This document shows, piece by piece, positions 1 to 10,739 of a stretch of 64,000 nt of DNA. The stretch spans positions 8,799,230-8,863,229 of the forward strand of contig OZ014414.1 in the NCBI GenBank assembly GCA_963965975.1, written 5' to 3'. The notes beneath the pieces are model-generated. The model searched no databases. It worked only from the letters and a program-made list of their open reading frames with translations, and was not told the origin of the DNA. Each line of letters begins with the position of its first letter. Position 1 is the first letter of the stretch. The translations under genes were made by a program, and so were the position numbers. This DNA is from Xestospongia bergquistia (lineage: Eukaryota > Porifera > Demospongiae > Haplosclerida > Petrosiidae).

Positions 1-830
1 TCAGATTCTGTAACCTCCATTGAATCATTATGACTTGTTCTTCCTATCTCTTGAGCAATATCAGTCTTCATCCGGTCATATATCTGAGCTGTAGATATTC
101 AAGAGAAAACACCACTATTAATCCAGATAATATGAAAATATTTTCTCACTATATTCACTGATAATTTTCTCAGATAGAATTTTTGTCTCTTCAAACTTGG
201 ACAGTACTGTTGCTAACACTTTCAAATTCTTGTGATCTGAAGATATTGCTATATGTATAGCAGATAACAGAGTTGTCTTCTTCTCATCCAGAATACCCTC
301 CATTGTCTCCATCTTATCAAGTGTACCTTCATTGATACATCTATCACTAAATAAGAGCTGAGACACTTTTACAGGATTAATCATAGACTGTGATAATGTA
401 TCATTATGATGATAAAGAATAACAATGGCTTCAGTAGCTAAAGAGTCCATTCCTGTAATAAAAATAATGACACATACTATCTTATCAATCAGATTCACTC
501 ACCAGTAGAGATACAACATTTTCTTAATAGGACCAGCTCATACTCATGAGCAATAGTGATTTCTTCAATGACTTCCTTCTTCAAAGCATCTATAACTTGT
601 CTTCTGGTAGCATTAGGGTTGGTATCTAACCACAACTCAAACATTCTTGATGTTTTGTAAGTAGAATCTTCTGGTAACTTTTGAATATCATCTCTTAACT
701 TCTTAGGATCCAGTTTTAACAGGATTCCTAACTGATACCATTTACCACCAATACGAATATGTTCACATAATTCATCAAGAGCTGGTTTCTCTTCTAATAA
801 TTTCTCAAAAGAAAGATTTATTGCAGCCAT
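1..830 (-). CDS. Unit 1 death domain-CARD receptor gene, 5' exons only (partial)
   Basis: This is the 5' part of a minus-strand gene whose 3' part lies left of the window. Exon 1 (503-830) starts at the ATG shared with the other copies and encodes a death domain with the family pattern KWYQLGILLKLDPKKL and MFELWLDTNPNATRRQVI. Exon 2 (150-452) encodes a CARD-like helical domain (INPVKVSQLLFS, DEKKTTLLSAI). Exon 3 starts at 88 and runs off the edge. Introns are GT-AG and phase 1. It is closest to unit 4 (30021-36445). The sequence just 5' of the ATG is interrupted by a 1753-bp insertion (848-2600) that moves the conserved upstream motif 1.8 kb away, so expression may be altered. A role in death-domain signalling is inferred from the fold only. 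Confidence 0.8.
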
Positions 831-847
831 TGCTTCTTTGTCGGAGA

Positions 848-2600
848 GAAGCGGATAAAGACAAGAATGTTTCCACAAGAATGGATATGTTATATATTCA
901 TAGCAACTAAATAAACAGTAGGCGGAGTAACAATTACTAATTATACTGTTAAAAGTAAAAAGCAAGTGATGTCTTGTGTAGTAAACAAACTCAAAAGTAA
1001 GTGATTAGATCTAGTGTAGTCATTCTTCTATTTTAATTGACTTTATCTTAATGCAACTTGAGCAGATCCATGCAGCAGTTGGTGGATTTTCAATATTCAC
1101 ACATGTCCTACAAAATAGATGGTAATATTATATGTTAATCTTAGTCTGTATATTGTTACCAAATCTAGTATATATAATATACCATTTAATATACTTACCA
1201 GTGAAACCATCTGCAGCAGTCATCACATTCTATCATGTTTCTGTGTGTTGTAGATAGTTGGCAATGAGAGCACATCCATTCAAGACGTTTGGTAGTCACT
1301 GTGGTTTTGTGTTGATGATAGTATGGTTGAAGTGTAATGCCACCTTACCTAGTTGTTGTAATACTTCCCATACTTCATTTGTCATGTATTCCTGAATGTT
1401 AGAGATATCAAAGTCAATTATCTCATCAGGTAGGCTGTCCATTTTCTTTTTCATTTGTACCAGTGTTAATTTGCATTGTTTGTTGTTCCATTAATGATCT
1501 TATCTGCTCTATCTTTGGTACATAACAATATTAGAGTATCTATAAAGGGAAAGTAATTGTTATTTTATTGTTTAATGTTAGATTTAGTCATACAGATATG
1601 TGGCTTTCTTTGTCATATCCAATCTTGTGTCATTGTTTAATTGTTTTTCAATTTCTTCTTTTTCAGTGTTCTTTGGCGTTGCTAGTCTAACTGATGGTTT
1701 TTTGGTCTTTTTGTTAAAACATTTACCAAGTCTGTTGGTGTCACCTATCATGAAATTTTATGATATTGATACTGAATTAAAAAACTTACCAATGCATCAT
1801 CAAACTCATACCATCCCTCAGCTGTACGAGCATATGACACATAATGACCTGCTTGTGGGGTAGAGCCAATGTGCACAATAATGGAGGACAGAATATATCG
1901 TTTTGTGTTTGCCTAAATATGAACAAGTTAATTATGTCATCTCGTAACTTCAGTTGATAGAAACACCTTTTTATCATGGACTTCTACTGACTCAGTAATA
2001 TGTACATGCCGACTATCTTTCTTAGCATGTGTACTCTCCCAGGTAAACCTTACATTTAATTTAGTGGTAACACTAGTCATCTAATTTCATAAATTTATCT
2101 ACCTTCTGATATGAATTATTAGCGTTGATGGCAGGTGGAATATGTCATGCTTCAAAACAGCTTGAGTATCTTTCTCACATCTAGTAGAGAATATATTACT
2201 ATCAGTCCGAAAATGCTAGGAAATGTACCGTTCGCAATGTACAAGATCATCAAGAGACAACGTTTCTTCTTTATGATTTTTACTAATACCTTTATGTACA
2301 TTTTCACTCTGAAAAACAGTTACTTCAACATAGCTAGCTGTTGTATTTCAACCAACCTGTGTATCAATTTGAATGTGAGACTGATATGTTTCTGTTATTT
2401 TTACTGCATTACATTCTACACATCGAACTGTATTTTTTAAAGGATTTTAATGTCATCAACATATAAATCATTTACTCACCTGCAGTCTCAATGTCAATGT
2501 TTATTCTTCAATTTCATCTTAATAAACTTACATTATTCATGGTTCTGTAATCGCCGCGCCTATCTTCATGAATTTTTGATAGAACATTCCTGTCCTCGTC
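848..2600. mobile_element. 1753-bp insertion with 9-bp target-site duplication carrying USP/PHD exons
   Basis: The nine bases TGTCGGAGA occur at 839-847 and 2601-2609. The homologous site in unit 4 (36454-36462) has them once, with matching flanks on both sides, so the insertion boundaries and the 9-bp duplication are read from an empty site. The ends share an imperfect inverted motif: AGACAAGAATGTT about 10 bases inside the left end, and GGACAGGAATGTT on the opposite strand near the right end. A 9-bp duplication is typical of Mutator-like transposons. The cargo is ubiquitin-protease and PHD-finger exons, not a recognisable transposase. A Pack-MULE-like gene-capture element is the best reading, but no transposase here supports it directly. 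Confidence 0.75.
1020..2430 (-). pseudogene. USP-type deubiquitinase plus C-terminal PHD finger, fragmentary
   Basis: Reading the minus strand downward: about 2427-2350 encodes a USP zinc-ribbon start (RCVECNAVKITETYQ). About 2180-2100 encodes CEKDTQAVLKHD followed by LPSTLIIHIRR, the conserved USP 'LP..L..HL.R' strand. About 1914-1790 encodes the catalytic histidine box (VHIGSTPQAGHYVSYAR, then WYEFDDAL). After a degenerate stretch, about 1440-1350 encodes a linker. Two exons joined across the intron at about 1112-1200 then encode a PHD finger (CSHC, MIECDDCCRWFHW, WICSSC), ending in a stop at 1020-1022. The linker and PHD exons splice in frame. The USP cysteine box is absent, and stops interrupt some USP segments, so it is unlikely to be an active protease. 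The whole locus lies inside the 848-2600 insertion. Confidence 0.65.
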
Positions 2601-2622
2601 TGTCGGAGACAATACACCCACT

Positions 2623-2646
2623 GGTGACCTTTGGGTGGGGCTCACC
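2623..2646 (-). promoter_or_regulatory. Conserved upstream motif of the receptor genes, displaced in unit 1
   Basis: The stretch GGTGACCTTTGGGTGGGGCT followed by CA recurs with small changes 30-35 bp upstream of the start codons of units 3, 4 and 6. In unit 1 the insertion at 848-2600 has moved it about 1.8 kb from the ATG at 830. A promoter or 5'UTR role is inferred from conservation and position only. Confidence 0.4.
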
Positions 2647-3180
2647 TAGCCTAGTACCACACCTTCTAGTGTTTTTAACTCTTTATGTCAATCTGTTCAG
2701 ACAACAGGTATTATACAATACACGTTGATATTATATATTGCCGCCATTACGAGTAAGTAAGAGTTCTTTAGTGAGTCTAATATCTGAAGGGGCGTCAACT
2801 GTAGGATGTTCAGTAGAAGTCAAGGTACCACATTCATTCATTATTGACCACACCCACATTATTCTATTGTTTTAGTTACATGAGTATACGAGATCTTTAT
2901 CATCAAATCCAACAAGTTTCTTTGTAGAATTATAGGATATGGGAGGGACTGTGTCACATGAAAGGGGCGTGGCATCTTTTATCACTAGACAAATGGTATA
3001 TATTAAATTCACAGTGAAATATCATTGTACATTTGTAGTGTCTTAGAAGACTATTGGATTGAACAATATTGACTATAGTATTAAGAGAAATGAACTCTTT
3101 AATTTAAACTTGATTAATGACAGGTAAGTTGAATAGTTGTTTAATAAATTACATCATTATGACATCATAGGTTATAAAAG

Positions 3181-4231
3181 GATGGGATGTGGGGGTGGCC
3201 ACAATGAAGAAAGGAGAGAAATATTTATTAATTACTCACTAGAATTTGCTTATGGAGAAAGTGGTTCTGGTGAGAAGATTCCTCCTAATTCTACACTTCA
3301 ATTTGAGGTTGAACTCTTTCATTGGGCTGGAGAGGACATTACTAAAGATGGAGGTGTTCTAATGAGTGTGGTTACCAAGGGAACAGGATACAAGAAACCC
3401 ACAGAGGGATCAACAGTAAATGGTATACTATTTAATATTAACTAACATAATACATTATAATCTACATATATAATATTATATGTATATACTGACTGAAGTG
3501 ATAGGAATAGTTTGTATTGTTAATGTATTATATTATTACTATTAATAGTATATAGTTACTATAGCAACTCAAGTTACTATAGCAACTACAACAGTAATAG
3601 TAATTGATGTATCTGCTGTACTAGTGAGTAATTAGTATGGGTGTGGCTCTCTTTTAAATTTAGTATAATATTCTAATATAATCTAATTTTATTTCATTTT
3701 CAGGATAGAGAAGTGGAGTTTGTTGTAAGAGAAGGTGAGTCACCACTAACATGACATGGGTAACACTTCTCTTATAGGTTCAGAGATCAATGTAATTGAG
3801 GGGGTAGAGAAAGGGGTGGAGAAAATGAAGGAGAAAGAAGAGGTCACATTAACAATACAACTTGGTTATGCATTTGGAGCTACAGGAGATACAGAGAAAG
3901 GTGTCCCTCCTAATACTGAGGTCACCTATTTTAGACAGTTTTGTTAAGGTAATCTGCAAGCGATAAGTAATTAGGTCATGAATATCATTATATTGTTAAT
4001 TAGTACACACCCACTAACTAGTTCTATATTAACCACAATATTGTAGATATCACTCTATAAATAGATGGTATTCAGAGTCTACTGTTGTCTGACTACAACT
4101 TATTACGTCCAAATTATTGTTGTAATTAAAAGGGTCATCCTCTTTTAACATTATAGGCAAAGAGTTCATATGAATATGATGAAATAGAAGACAGAGTTAC
4201 TGATGCTACAACTATTTTATGTTATGACTGA
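3181..4231 (+). pseudogene. FKBP52-like immunophilin, copy 1 (broken)
   Basis: Exons encode FKBP-type prolyl isomerase segments. The first reads AYGESGSGEKIPPNSTLQFE, then GEDITKDGG and KPTEGSTVN, matching the junction between FK domains 1 and 2 in FKBP4/FKBP5. Later exons encode GVEKMKEKEEV, YAFGATGDTEKGVPPNTEV and a terminal AKSSYEYDEIEDRV before the expected TPR region. The upstream first FK-domain exons are missing. Compared with copy 2 (37741-38854), the second exon has lost its first ~37 bp (around 3703), so splicing would give an in-frame TAG immediately. An 8-bp deletion near 3930 shifts the frame of the third exon. It lies divergently from the unit 1 receptor gene. Isomerase or HSP90 co-chaperone activity is not expected. 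Confidence 0.8.
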
Positions 4232-4338
4232 ATGGGGAAAAACAGTGTAGGGATATATATAAAGAGCTGAAGAGTTAAATTTACATGAAGAGTCTCTGAT
4301 CAATTATCTGTGTAAGATAATGAAATCACACATAAAAA

Positions 4339-5640
4339 TTAGAATAAACTTATTGAGAGAGGAGGAGGAGCTATTGATGGATGGTTGAGAATTGGAGGAG
4401 GAGATATAGAGGGAGGGTTGAGAGTTTGAGAAGGAGTACTGTAAGGATGGTGGAATTTTGGAGAAGGAGTGGAAGAGAAAGAGTGAAGAATTGGAGGTAA
4501 TGATAATGTAATGATAGAGGAAGATGAAGAAAAGCTGGGCTCAGAAGAATGATTAGATGTAGAAATGGAAATAGAACTGAGAGCAGAGCAGGATAACATT
4601 TGTACTTTGTGAGAGATAGAGTCAATTGAACAGCTTTTATTTCAGTAATAATAGTAGACATTGGTTTACAGGTATTTTCAAGTTTTACTAGCCTATCTTT
4701 TAGCTGAGTAATATCACTTGTTAGGACAGATAGTGAGGAGACTAGAGACTTCACACAGTAAGGACAGATACTGAGGAGACTAGAGACTTCACACAGTAAG
4801 GACAGATACTGAGGAGACTAGAGACTTCACACAGTAAGGACAGATACTGAGGAGACTAGAGACTTCACACAGTAAGGACAGATACTGAGGAGAAAAGAGA
4901 CTTCACACAGTAAGGACAGATACTGAGGAGACTAGAGACTTCACACAGTAAGGACAAATGAAGGGATAGTTAGCAGCAACAGTGGGAGAGATGTTAACAC
5001 ATTCACTATGAGACCAACAAGACTCACATTCTATCATGTGGCCAGTGTCTTCTTGGGTCAAACAAACACACTTCACAACATCTTTATCATTTCAGGACCT
5101 GGATTTAATTCAATGTCGCCAGAGAGTAGAAGGAGAAGAAGTAGAACTATAGCTTGGTACGTTGATGAACTACTATGATGGAGGTGAGAAAAAGACTTTG
5201 TCAGATATCTACGATGTCTGGGTCGATTTGGTACAAAAACAAGACCATACATGTAACACTACAGGTGATGTGTAGACTTCTTTCCTCGAGAGACAGTTTC
5301 TGAGAGAAGGCAGCGTACGAGTGGAAAGACAGAAAAAAGAAGCACATCAGAAAAAGCTGACCGCGCGCTATTTTGATACTAGAATATTTTCATCTCTGAA
5401 TATAAGACAGGTCATGTTGACTTCTTTAGGTGGTCTAAAATATAATGCAAGTACATTTGTCATTGCTTGAGGTCTTCTCTCGCCACAAAGGGTTAAAAAT
5501 AATACTCCGCCCACAAATAATAATTACAGGCGCCAAGTGACCAGCTGTTAGAGAGACAAAAAAGTGCGACGTTAGAGAAGTAAGTGTCAAGCAAAACTGC
5601 TCTATTTTTATTGTCTACTAGTTTTGTTAGAGAAATAAAT
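4339..5640 (-). mobile_element. LINE fragment (2A-PHD first ORF), unit 2
   Basis: On the minus strand this holds remnants of a LINE ORF: an N-terminal segment, a leucine-rich stretch followed by a 2A-like motif (about 5095-5160), a PHD finger, a short coiled coil (TQLKDRLVKLENT) and a Ser/Pro-rich tail. One C missing in the 2A region (near 5095) breaks the frame that is open in unit 3. It starts about 100-350 bp 3' of the receptor stop codon at 5740, on the same strand, and abuts the FKBP 3' end. The endonuclease and reverse transcriptase are absent here. Confidence 0.75.
4721..4962 (-). repeat. 38-bp tandem repeat, about 6 copies, in the LINE ORF
   Basis: The unit begins GACAGATACTGAGGAGACTA and repeats at 38-bp spacing (landmarks at 4741, 4779, 4817, 4855, 4893, 4931). 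Homologous sites have 1 (unit 3), 5 (unit 4), 3 (unit 5), 1 (unit 6) and 4 (unit 7) copies. As 38 is not a multiple of three, copy changes shift the reading frame just after the PHD finger. Confidence 0.9.
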
Positions 5641-5739
5641 TGTTAATAAACGAAGAGAAAAGAAAGTTAAAAGAAATTTAAAGAGAAAACAAAAGTGAGT
5701 GAGAAGACAAATTAAGAATAAACAACAAACTACTTACTA

Positions 5740-8700
5740 TTACCAAAACCGAAGTCTGTCTTTAATAACTTGATAACTGTCTAACTTCATACAATACTCT
5801 TCATCTTGTCTTGATAAGTGTAGTTTCCTTATTGTAGTATTTTTATTAAGTGATGTACATATTATCTTGATATCATCATTGTTTAGTGAAGTATTGTAGA
5901 GATATAGTCTTGTCAATGATGTAGTTGTTTGTATTAGATCTGCTATTGTACTGGTACTAACTGAAGTGATCTGAGGATTATCTCCGATGTTCAACAAAGT
6001 CAATGTTTGGTTTTTAGTAAGTCCTTCACAGATATATCGGACTCCATTATCAGTGATGTTACAGTTGAAGAGACATAGTTCTTCTAAAGTTGTATTACTT
6101 GATAACATAGTAGATAAGTGAGTTATATCTTCATCTGTGACACCAGTAACATCAGACAACACTAACTGTTCAAGTGTTTTATTATTAAGGAGACTATCAC
6201 TGACTTGTTTGATACCACCAGTAAATGAAGAGTAGTGCAGCTCTAGTTCCGTTATTGTTTTATTAGTTTTTAGTATCTCTGATAATATCGATACACACTT
6301 ACTGTCCAATGAAGTGTCTGCTATAAAAAGACTCCACACTGTACACTTATTAAGATTGTTTATAATAACTGCAGTACTTTCAGGAGATGATGAGGAGAGA
6401 TAAATACTCCATTCTTTTCCTGTTTGTTGTTCTTTTATTAATTTACTTATAACATCTTCACTTTCTAATACGCTTGGACTAGTGAGTTCAACATTATTGT
6501 TATCATGTCTCCACTGAACACTTCCAGTGTCTCCTGTTATAAAACAGAGTTAGTATATAATATAGTACACACATAGTAATATATACTATAACACACTACA
6601 ATACACAGACAATACACTGAAGAAGAAAGGAAGCCATTACTGTTTACTGACTATGATTACTATGGCAACGAGCAAATAGGAGGCGGGGCTTATTATCCTG
6701 AATTTACTGAGATGTTCCTTTTAAATTACTGATTTACTTTTAGTTGGTCTAGCTACAGTAAGTCATGTTAATATATTACATCATTTTAATTTGTGAATTT
6801 ATTGTAGTTATAGTAACAGATAGTCTGGTATGGCCAGCCCCTTTGCTTAGAGAGGAAGGGTTTGGTAGTCCATACTATAGTACAGTTGTCTCTTTCACTA
6901 ACATTCCTGATACAACTATTGAACTTGTATCAGACAAACCACATTGTTTTTACAGTGGGTGTGGGTGGAAATTTCTTTGATCTAAAAGTGCAGGATCTAC
7001 AAACAAACATCATTAGATGTTTCTTATGAAATATTGACTTCTTTGTCCTTTCTTGTTTTATTGTATTACAATATCTTTCATTTAGTCATGTTGATTTAAC
7101 TCTGTAAAATATTCATTGTAGTCTCACAAACCAACTTAAGAGAAAGGGGCTGAGTTAATTATGTTCCTTTTATATTAACATATAATAAGGTTTACATAAA
7201 ATTAAATTCTTTTTCATCAACTGTAATATGCTACCAGATCCTTCCTCTCTAAGCAAAGGGGCTGACCTCATCAGACTATATATGGTATTATAGTATACAA
7301 TGTGGTTCTATCATAACAAGATTAGTTATAATGACATCATTATTACTTATGTCATTATAGGTGGAGTCAACTAAGACACAGTCAAGTGTATTAATATTTG
7401 TCAGTAACAATATATGTAGTAGTTAGTCCATTTTTGTTACTATTCATATAGTATAATATGATAACACTTAATATAAATATTTTATAGATCTTATCATAAT
7501 CATAACTCTATCATATTATACTGACACTAAGGGAGTCTATAGTAAATATGGAAATTCATTTTTTATATATTATGAATTTAATTATTGTGGTTTGAGAATT
7601 ATGAATATAATTTACACTATAATAATTTGTGGTTACCTGTAGTTTCATGTGTGGACTCTTCTCGGATGGATTTTGTTTGTGTTTCCTCAACTCCTTGATC
7701 AGTTACTAGTTTACGAACCTTTGGTATGAATGCTAGATCTAGTAACAATGTCGTATAATGAGAAGTGACTAATACCAGTTACCTTTCAAGCTCTGTTTTA
7801 ACTCCTCAATCTGTTGTTCTCTCTCCCTTAGCTGTAAGGTCAATGACGTTATTATTTCTTGTAGTGTCTCTAGTTCTTTCTGTCTCTCAGTAGATACTAA
7901 CAGTATAGTCTTCTCAGTAGCTTTATATAAAATGAGAAGAAAATTGATCACTAATATATTATGTAAAATACTGACAACATTGGACTTGTCATTGATGTTG
8001 TATTAATTTACCTTCCTTTGTTTTCACAAGTGATGTTAAATCTTTAATTGTCTTTTCTTTCATTTCTCTTGTTTCTATATAAAGGAACATTAAGTTATTA
8101 ATCAGATATATCATATAATAGACAGTTATTAAATAAAACAATAGTTGTACACAATATACCTTCATTTTGTCTGACAATAGATGACATTTGTATAGTCATC
8201 TTTTTCCGGATGGTTTGTTCTAGTTCCAAACGACTTCTCAACTCCTTTGTGTTCTCTTCTACAATAGTTCTAACCTCCTATATATCAATAAACAACACAT
8301 GTAGTAACTGTTGTCTAATACTACTCATTTCTTACCTTGTCTCTTTGATATTTATCATAAATGGTACAATATCCAACTGTAAGTTGAAGTAATCCTTTTT
8401 TCTTCATTTCTTCGAGTGTCTCCTGAGCTCTGGCAATAATTGATGTGGTTAGACTGAGTGGAAAAAAACAAGTGACAATGATAGACTTGCCCTCTCTAAT
8501 GACACGAATCTGTACATTATCCTCAACTGATTCAGCAATAATGTCTCGTATATCTTGCAATGTGTAGTTGGTAGGATCCCAGTCTAAGACAAAAATAGCT
8601 GTCTCACATTTGAGAAGAGAACGGCTTTTGCTTTCTTTGAAGGTTTCTTCCAGACAAAGAGAAGCTTTTGTTTCCTTACAAAATGACTGAACAATATTTT

Positions 8701-10622
8701 TGTATGCTTGTATATGTGTCTCAGCTTCTTTGATATCAAATCTCTCCACAATACCCTCCAAACAACTCATATTAATCAATGTACAATGATCACGTACAAC
8801 ATTTAAGACATCATCAATGGACTTTGAATGAGTTATTTCAGTTTCAAGGTGAGGATAACTATCAGCAAAAAAGCACATCAATTTATCCAGAGGTGGAGGA
8901 CTTTTGTTAATTGCTTCTCGGATTTTACTGAAGGCTATTCCAAATTTTTTTCTGATTGACCCAAATGTGGTGTCTAACTTTCGAGGAATTGGAATAGGTT
9001 TTAAGGCTTTATCTATACATTAAAAATAATTTAAATGGACGTAATATCTCTCCAAGTACTTACCTAATGTTTGACTTCCTTCACTACTTCCAGTATATGT
9101 TACTTGTAAGTCATAGTCAGGAAATGCTTTACCTATTAAAATAAATTTCTAACAAAAGTAAAGTCAATATCAATACTCACGACAATCTTGTATGATAGCA
9201 TTAGCACATGGTACATTGCTAGTTTGTTTTAAGAGTATACTAGCAAAGACCTCCAGATTATGATAGTTGGTATGTACAGCATGACGTACAGCTTGTAATA
9301 GGACAAATAGTGCATTTTCTTCAGATTTAGAACGTGCCTCATCTCGTATATTTGCTAATACTTCATTAGAAATAACATCCTCATCATGTAGTAACTGTGC
9401 TACCCTAACAGGATATTTAAGACATTGAGAGAGAGTGCCATAATGACAACGTAAAATGTCACTGGCCAGAGAAGCTTGCTCTATGAAATAGAATTTACTA
9501 AGTATATATTAACTATTATATATATACCATTAGAATCAGATGGTGCTTCTAAATAAAGCTTCTTCTTTTTTGGTATTAAGTCTTCATCAGATATCTCTTT
9601 GTCTTTTCTTTGTCGCTTTCTTGTATTTGATGTACTTAACTCTGTCATCTCATGAGATTGCTAGCAACAACATGTACATTGATTTAATGAACAATATTGG
9701 TATCAACCTGATATTCTAAGTCCTCCATTGTATGATGATATTCTATACCCTCCATTGAGTCACTAATATCTTGATATTGATGACCACTATGACCTGTCAT
9801 TGCTATCTCTTGTATTGCTGTCATCTGATCATCTGGATACTTTTGAGCTAAGAAAAAATAAGCAATTATACATTAAGTTAATAGTGAATGAAATTCTTAC
9901 CATATTCACTGATAATTCTCTTGGAAAGCATTTTTGTCTCTTCAAACTTAGACAGTACTGTTGCTAACACTTTCAACTTCTTGTGGTCTGAAGATATTGT
10001 TATATGTATAGCAGATAACAGAGTTGTCTTCTTCTCATCTGGAGAGTCTTGTAATGACTCCATCTTATCAAGTGTTTCTTCATTGATGCATCTCTCACTA
10101 AATAAGAGCTGAGACACTTTTACAGGATTGATCAGACATTGTGACAGTGTATCATTATGACACTGAAGAATACCAGTTGCTTCATTAGCTAGAGACTGAG
10201 AGTCCATTCCTATAATAAGAACAGTACACAATCTATAAACAAACTAGTAATATAACATTTATAACATGATATACATGTAAAAGGTTCTTGTACTTACTAG
10301 TAGGAAGATTACTGGATTTTCTCAATGTTTCCTCATACTCATGGGCAACAGTGATTTCTTCAATGACTTCCTTCCTCAAAGCATCTATCACTTGTCTTCT
10401 AGTAGCATCAGGTTTGGTATCTAACCACAACTCAAACATTTTTGTTGTTTTGTATGTGGAGTCATCTGGTAGCTTGTGAATATCTTCTAACTTCTTAATG
10501 TTCAGTTTCAACTGAATTCCCAACTGATACCATTTACTACCAATACAAATATGTTCACATAATTCATCAAGTGTTGGTTTCTCTACGAGAATCTCCTCAA
10601 AAGATAGGTTTCCTGTAGCCAT
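5740..10622 (-). CDS. Unit 2 death domain-CARD-coiled coil-LRR receptor, complete, 1055 aa
   Basis: Twelve exons were traced with GT-AG junctions: 10298-10622, 9901-10209, 9708-9847, 9528-9660, 9181-9480, 9064-9132, 8336-9012, 8160-8277, 8012-8074, 7783-7920, 7637-7738, 5740-6533. They sum to 3168 nt (1056 codons) in one frame. Order: death domain (aa 1-108); CARD-like domain (109-211); linker; an exon with a bipartite basic NLS (RKRQRKDK, PKKKK); second CARD-like domain; linker; a ~225-aa block I cannot assign; three coiled-coil exons; linker; and a 265-aa exon with about seven RI-type leucine-rich repeats. No Walker A motif is visible, so this is not a NACHT-type NLR. The start is the ATG conserved in all copies; the frame is open further upstream. 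Innate-type recognition is inferred from architecture. It lacks the two short exons present before the LRR exon in units 3, 5 and 6. Confidence 0.88.
6821..7278. mobile_element. MITE with ~40-bp inverted repeats and TA flanks, unit 2 intron
   Basis: The left end (from 6821, TAGTCTGGTATGGCCAGCCC) is mirrored at the right end (to 7278) with few differences. Shared inside are CAGCCCCTTTGCTTAGAGAG and GGAAGG. Both termini begin at a TA dinucleotide followed by GTCTG, as expected for TA-targeting (Tc1/mariner-like) MITEs. The element sits in the intron before the LRR exon, at the same place in units 2-6, so it predates the unit duplications. A short plus-strand open frame (6765-6980) spans its left end and is not taken as a gene. 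Confidence 0.6.
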
Positions 10623-10739
10623 TGCTTCTTTGCTGACACGCCTACGCAGTGTTAATAAATAAGGCCACACCCAAAATCTTAATTGATGGGCGTGGTATGA
10701 CCTGGAAAATCCCTTACCTTTCATCATCAATTTGCTATT

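Noticed and set aside
2135-2440. Plus-strand frame of 101 aa in the 848-2600 insertion
   Set aside because: The minus strand of the same segment encodes recognisable USP motifs; the plus frame is a compositionally biased shadow.
4721-4962. Regularly spaced 38-bp repeats considered as a CRISPR-like array
   Set aside because: The repeats are contiguous with no unique spacers and lie inside a LINE ORF in an intron-rich animal genome.
6765-6980. Plus-strand open frame of 71 aa repeated in units 2, 4 and 6 (31045, 52903; a variant at 41242)
   Set aside because: It spans the left inverted repeat of the MITE in the receptor intron, is interrupted in unit 3, and has no recognisable domain or splice-consistent partners.
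9888-10112. Plus-strand open frames opposite the CARD-like and death-domain exons (also 10288-10479, 44882-45073, 56649-56840)
   Set aside because: Antisense shadows of well-supported minus-strand exons; they recur only because those exons are conserved.
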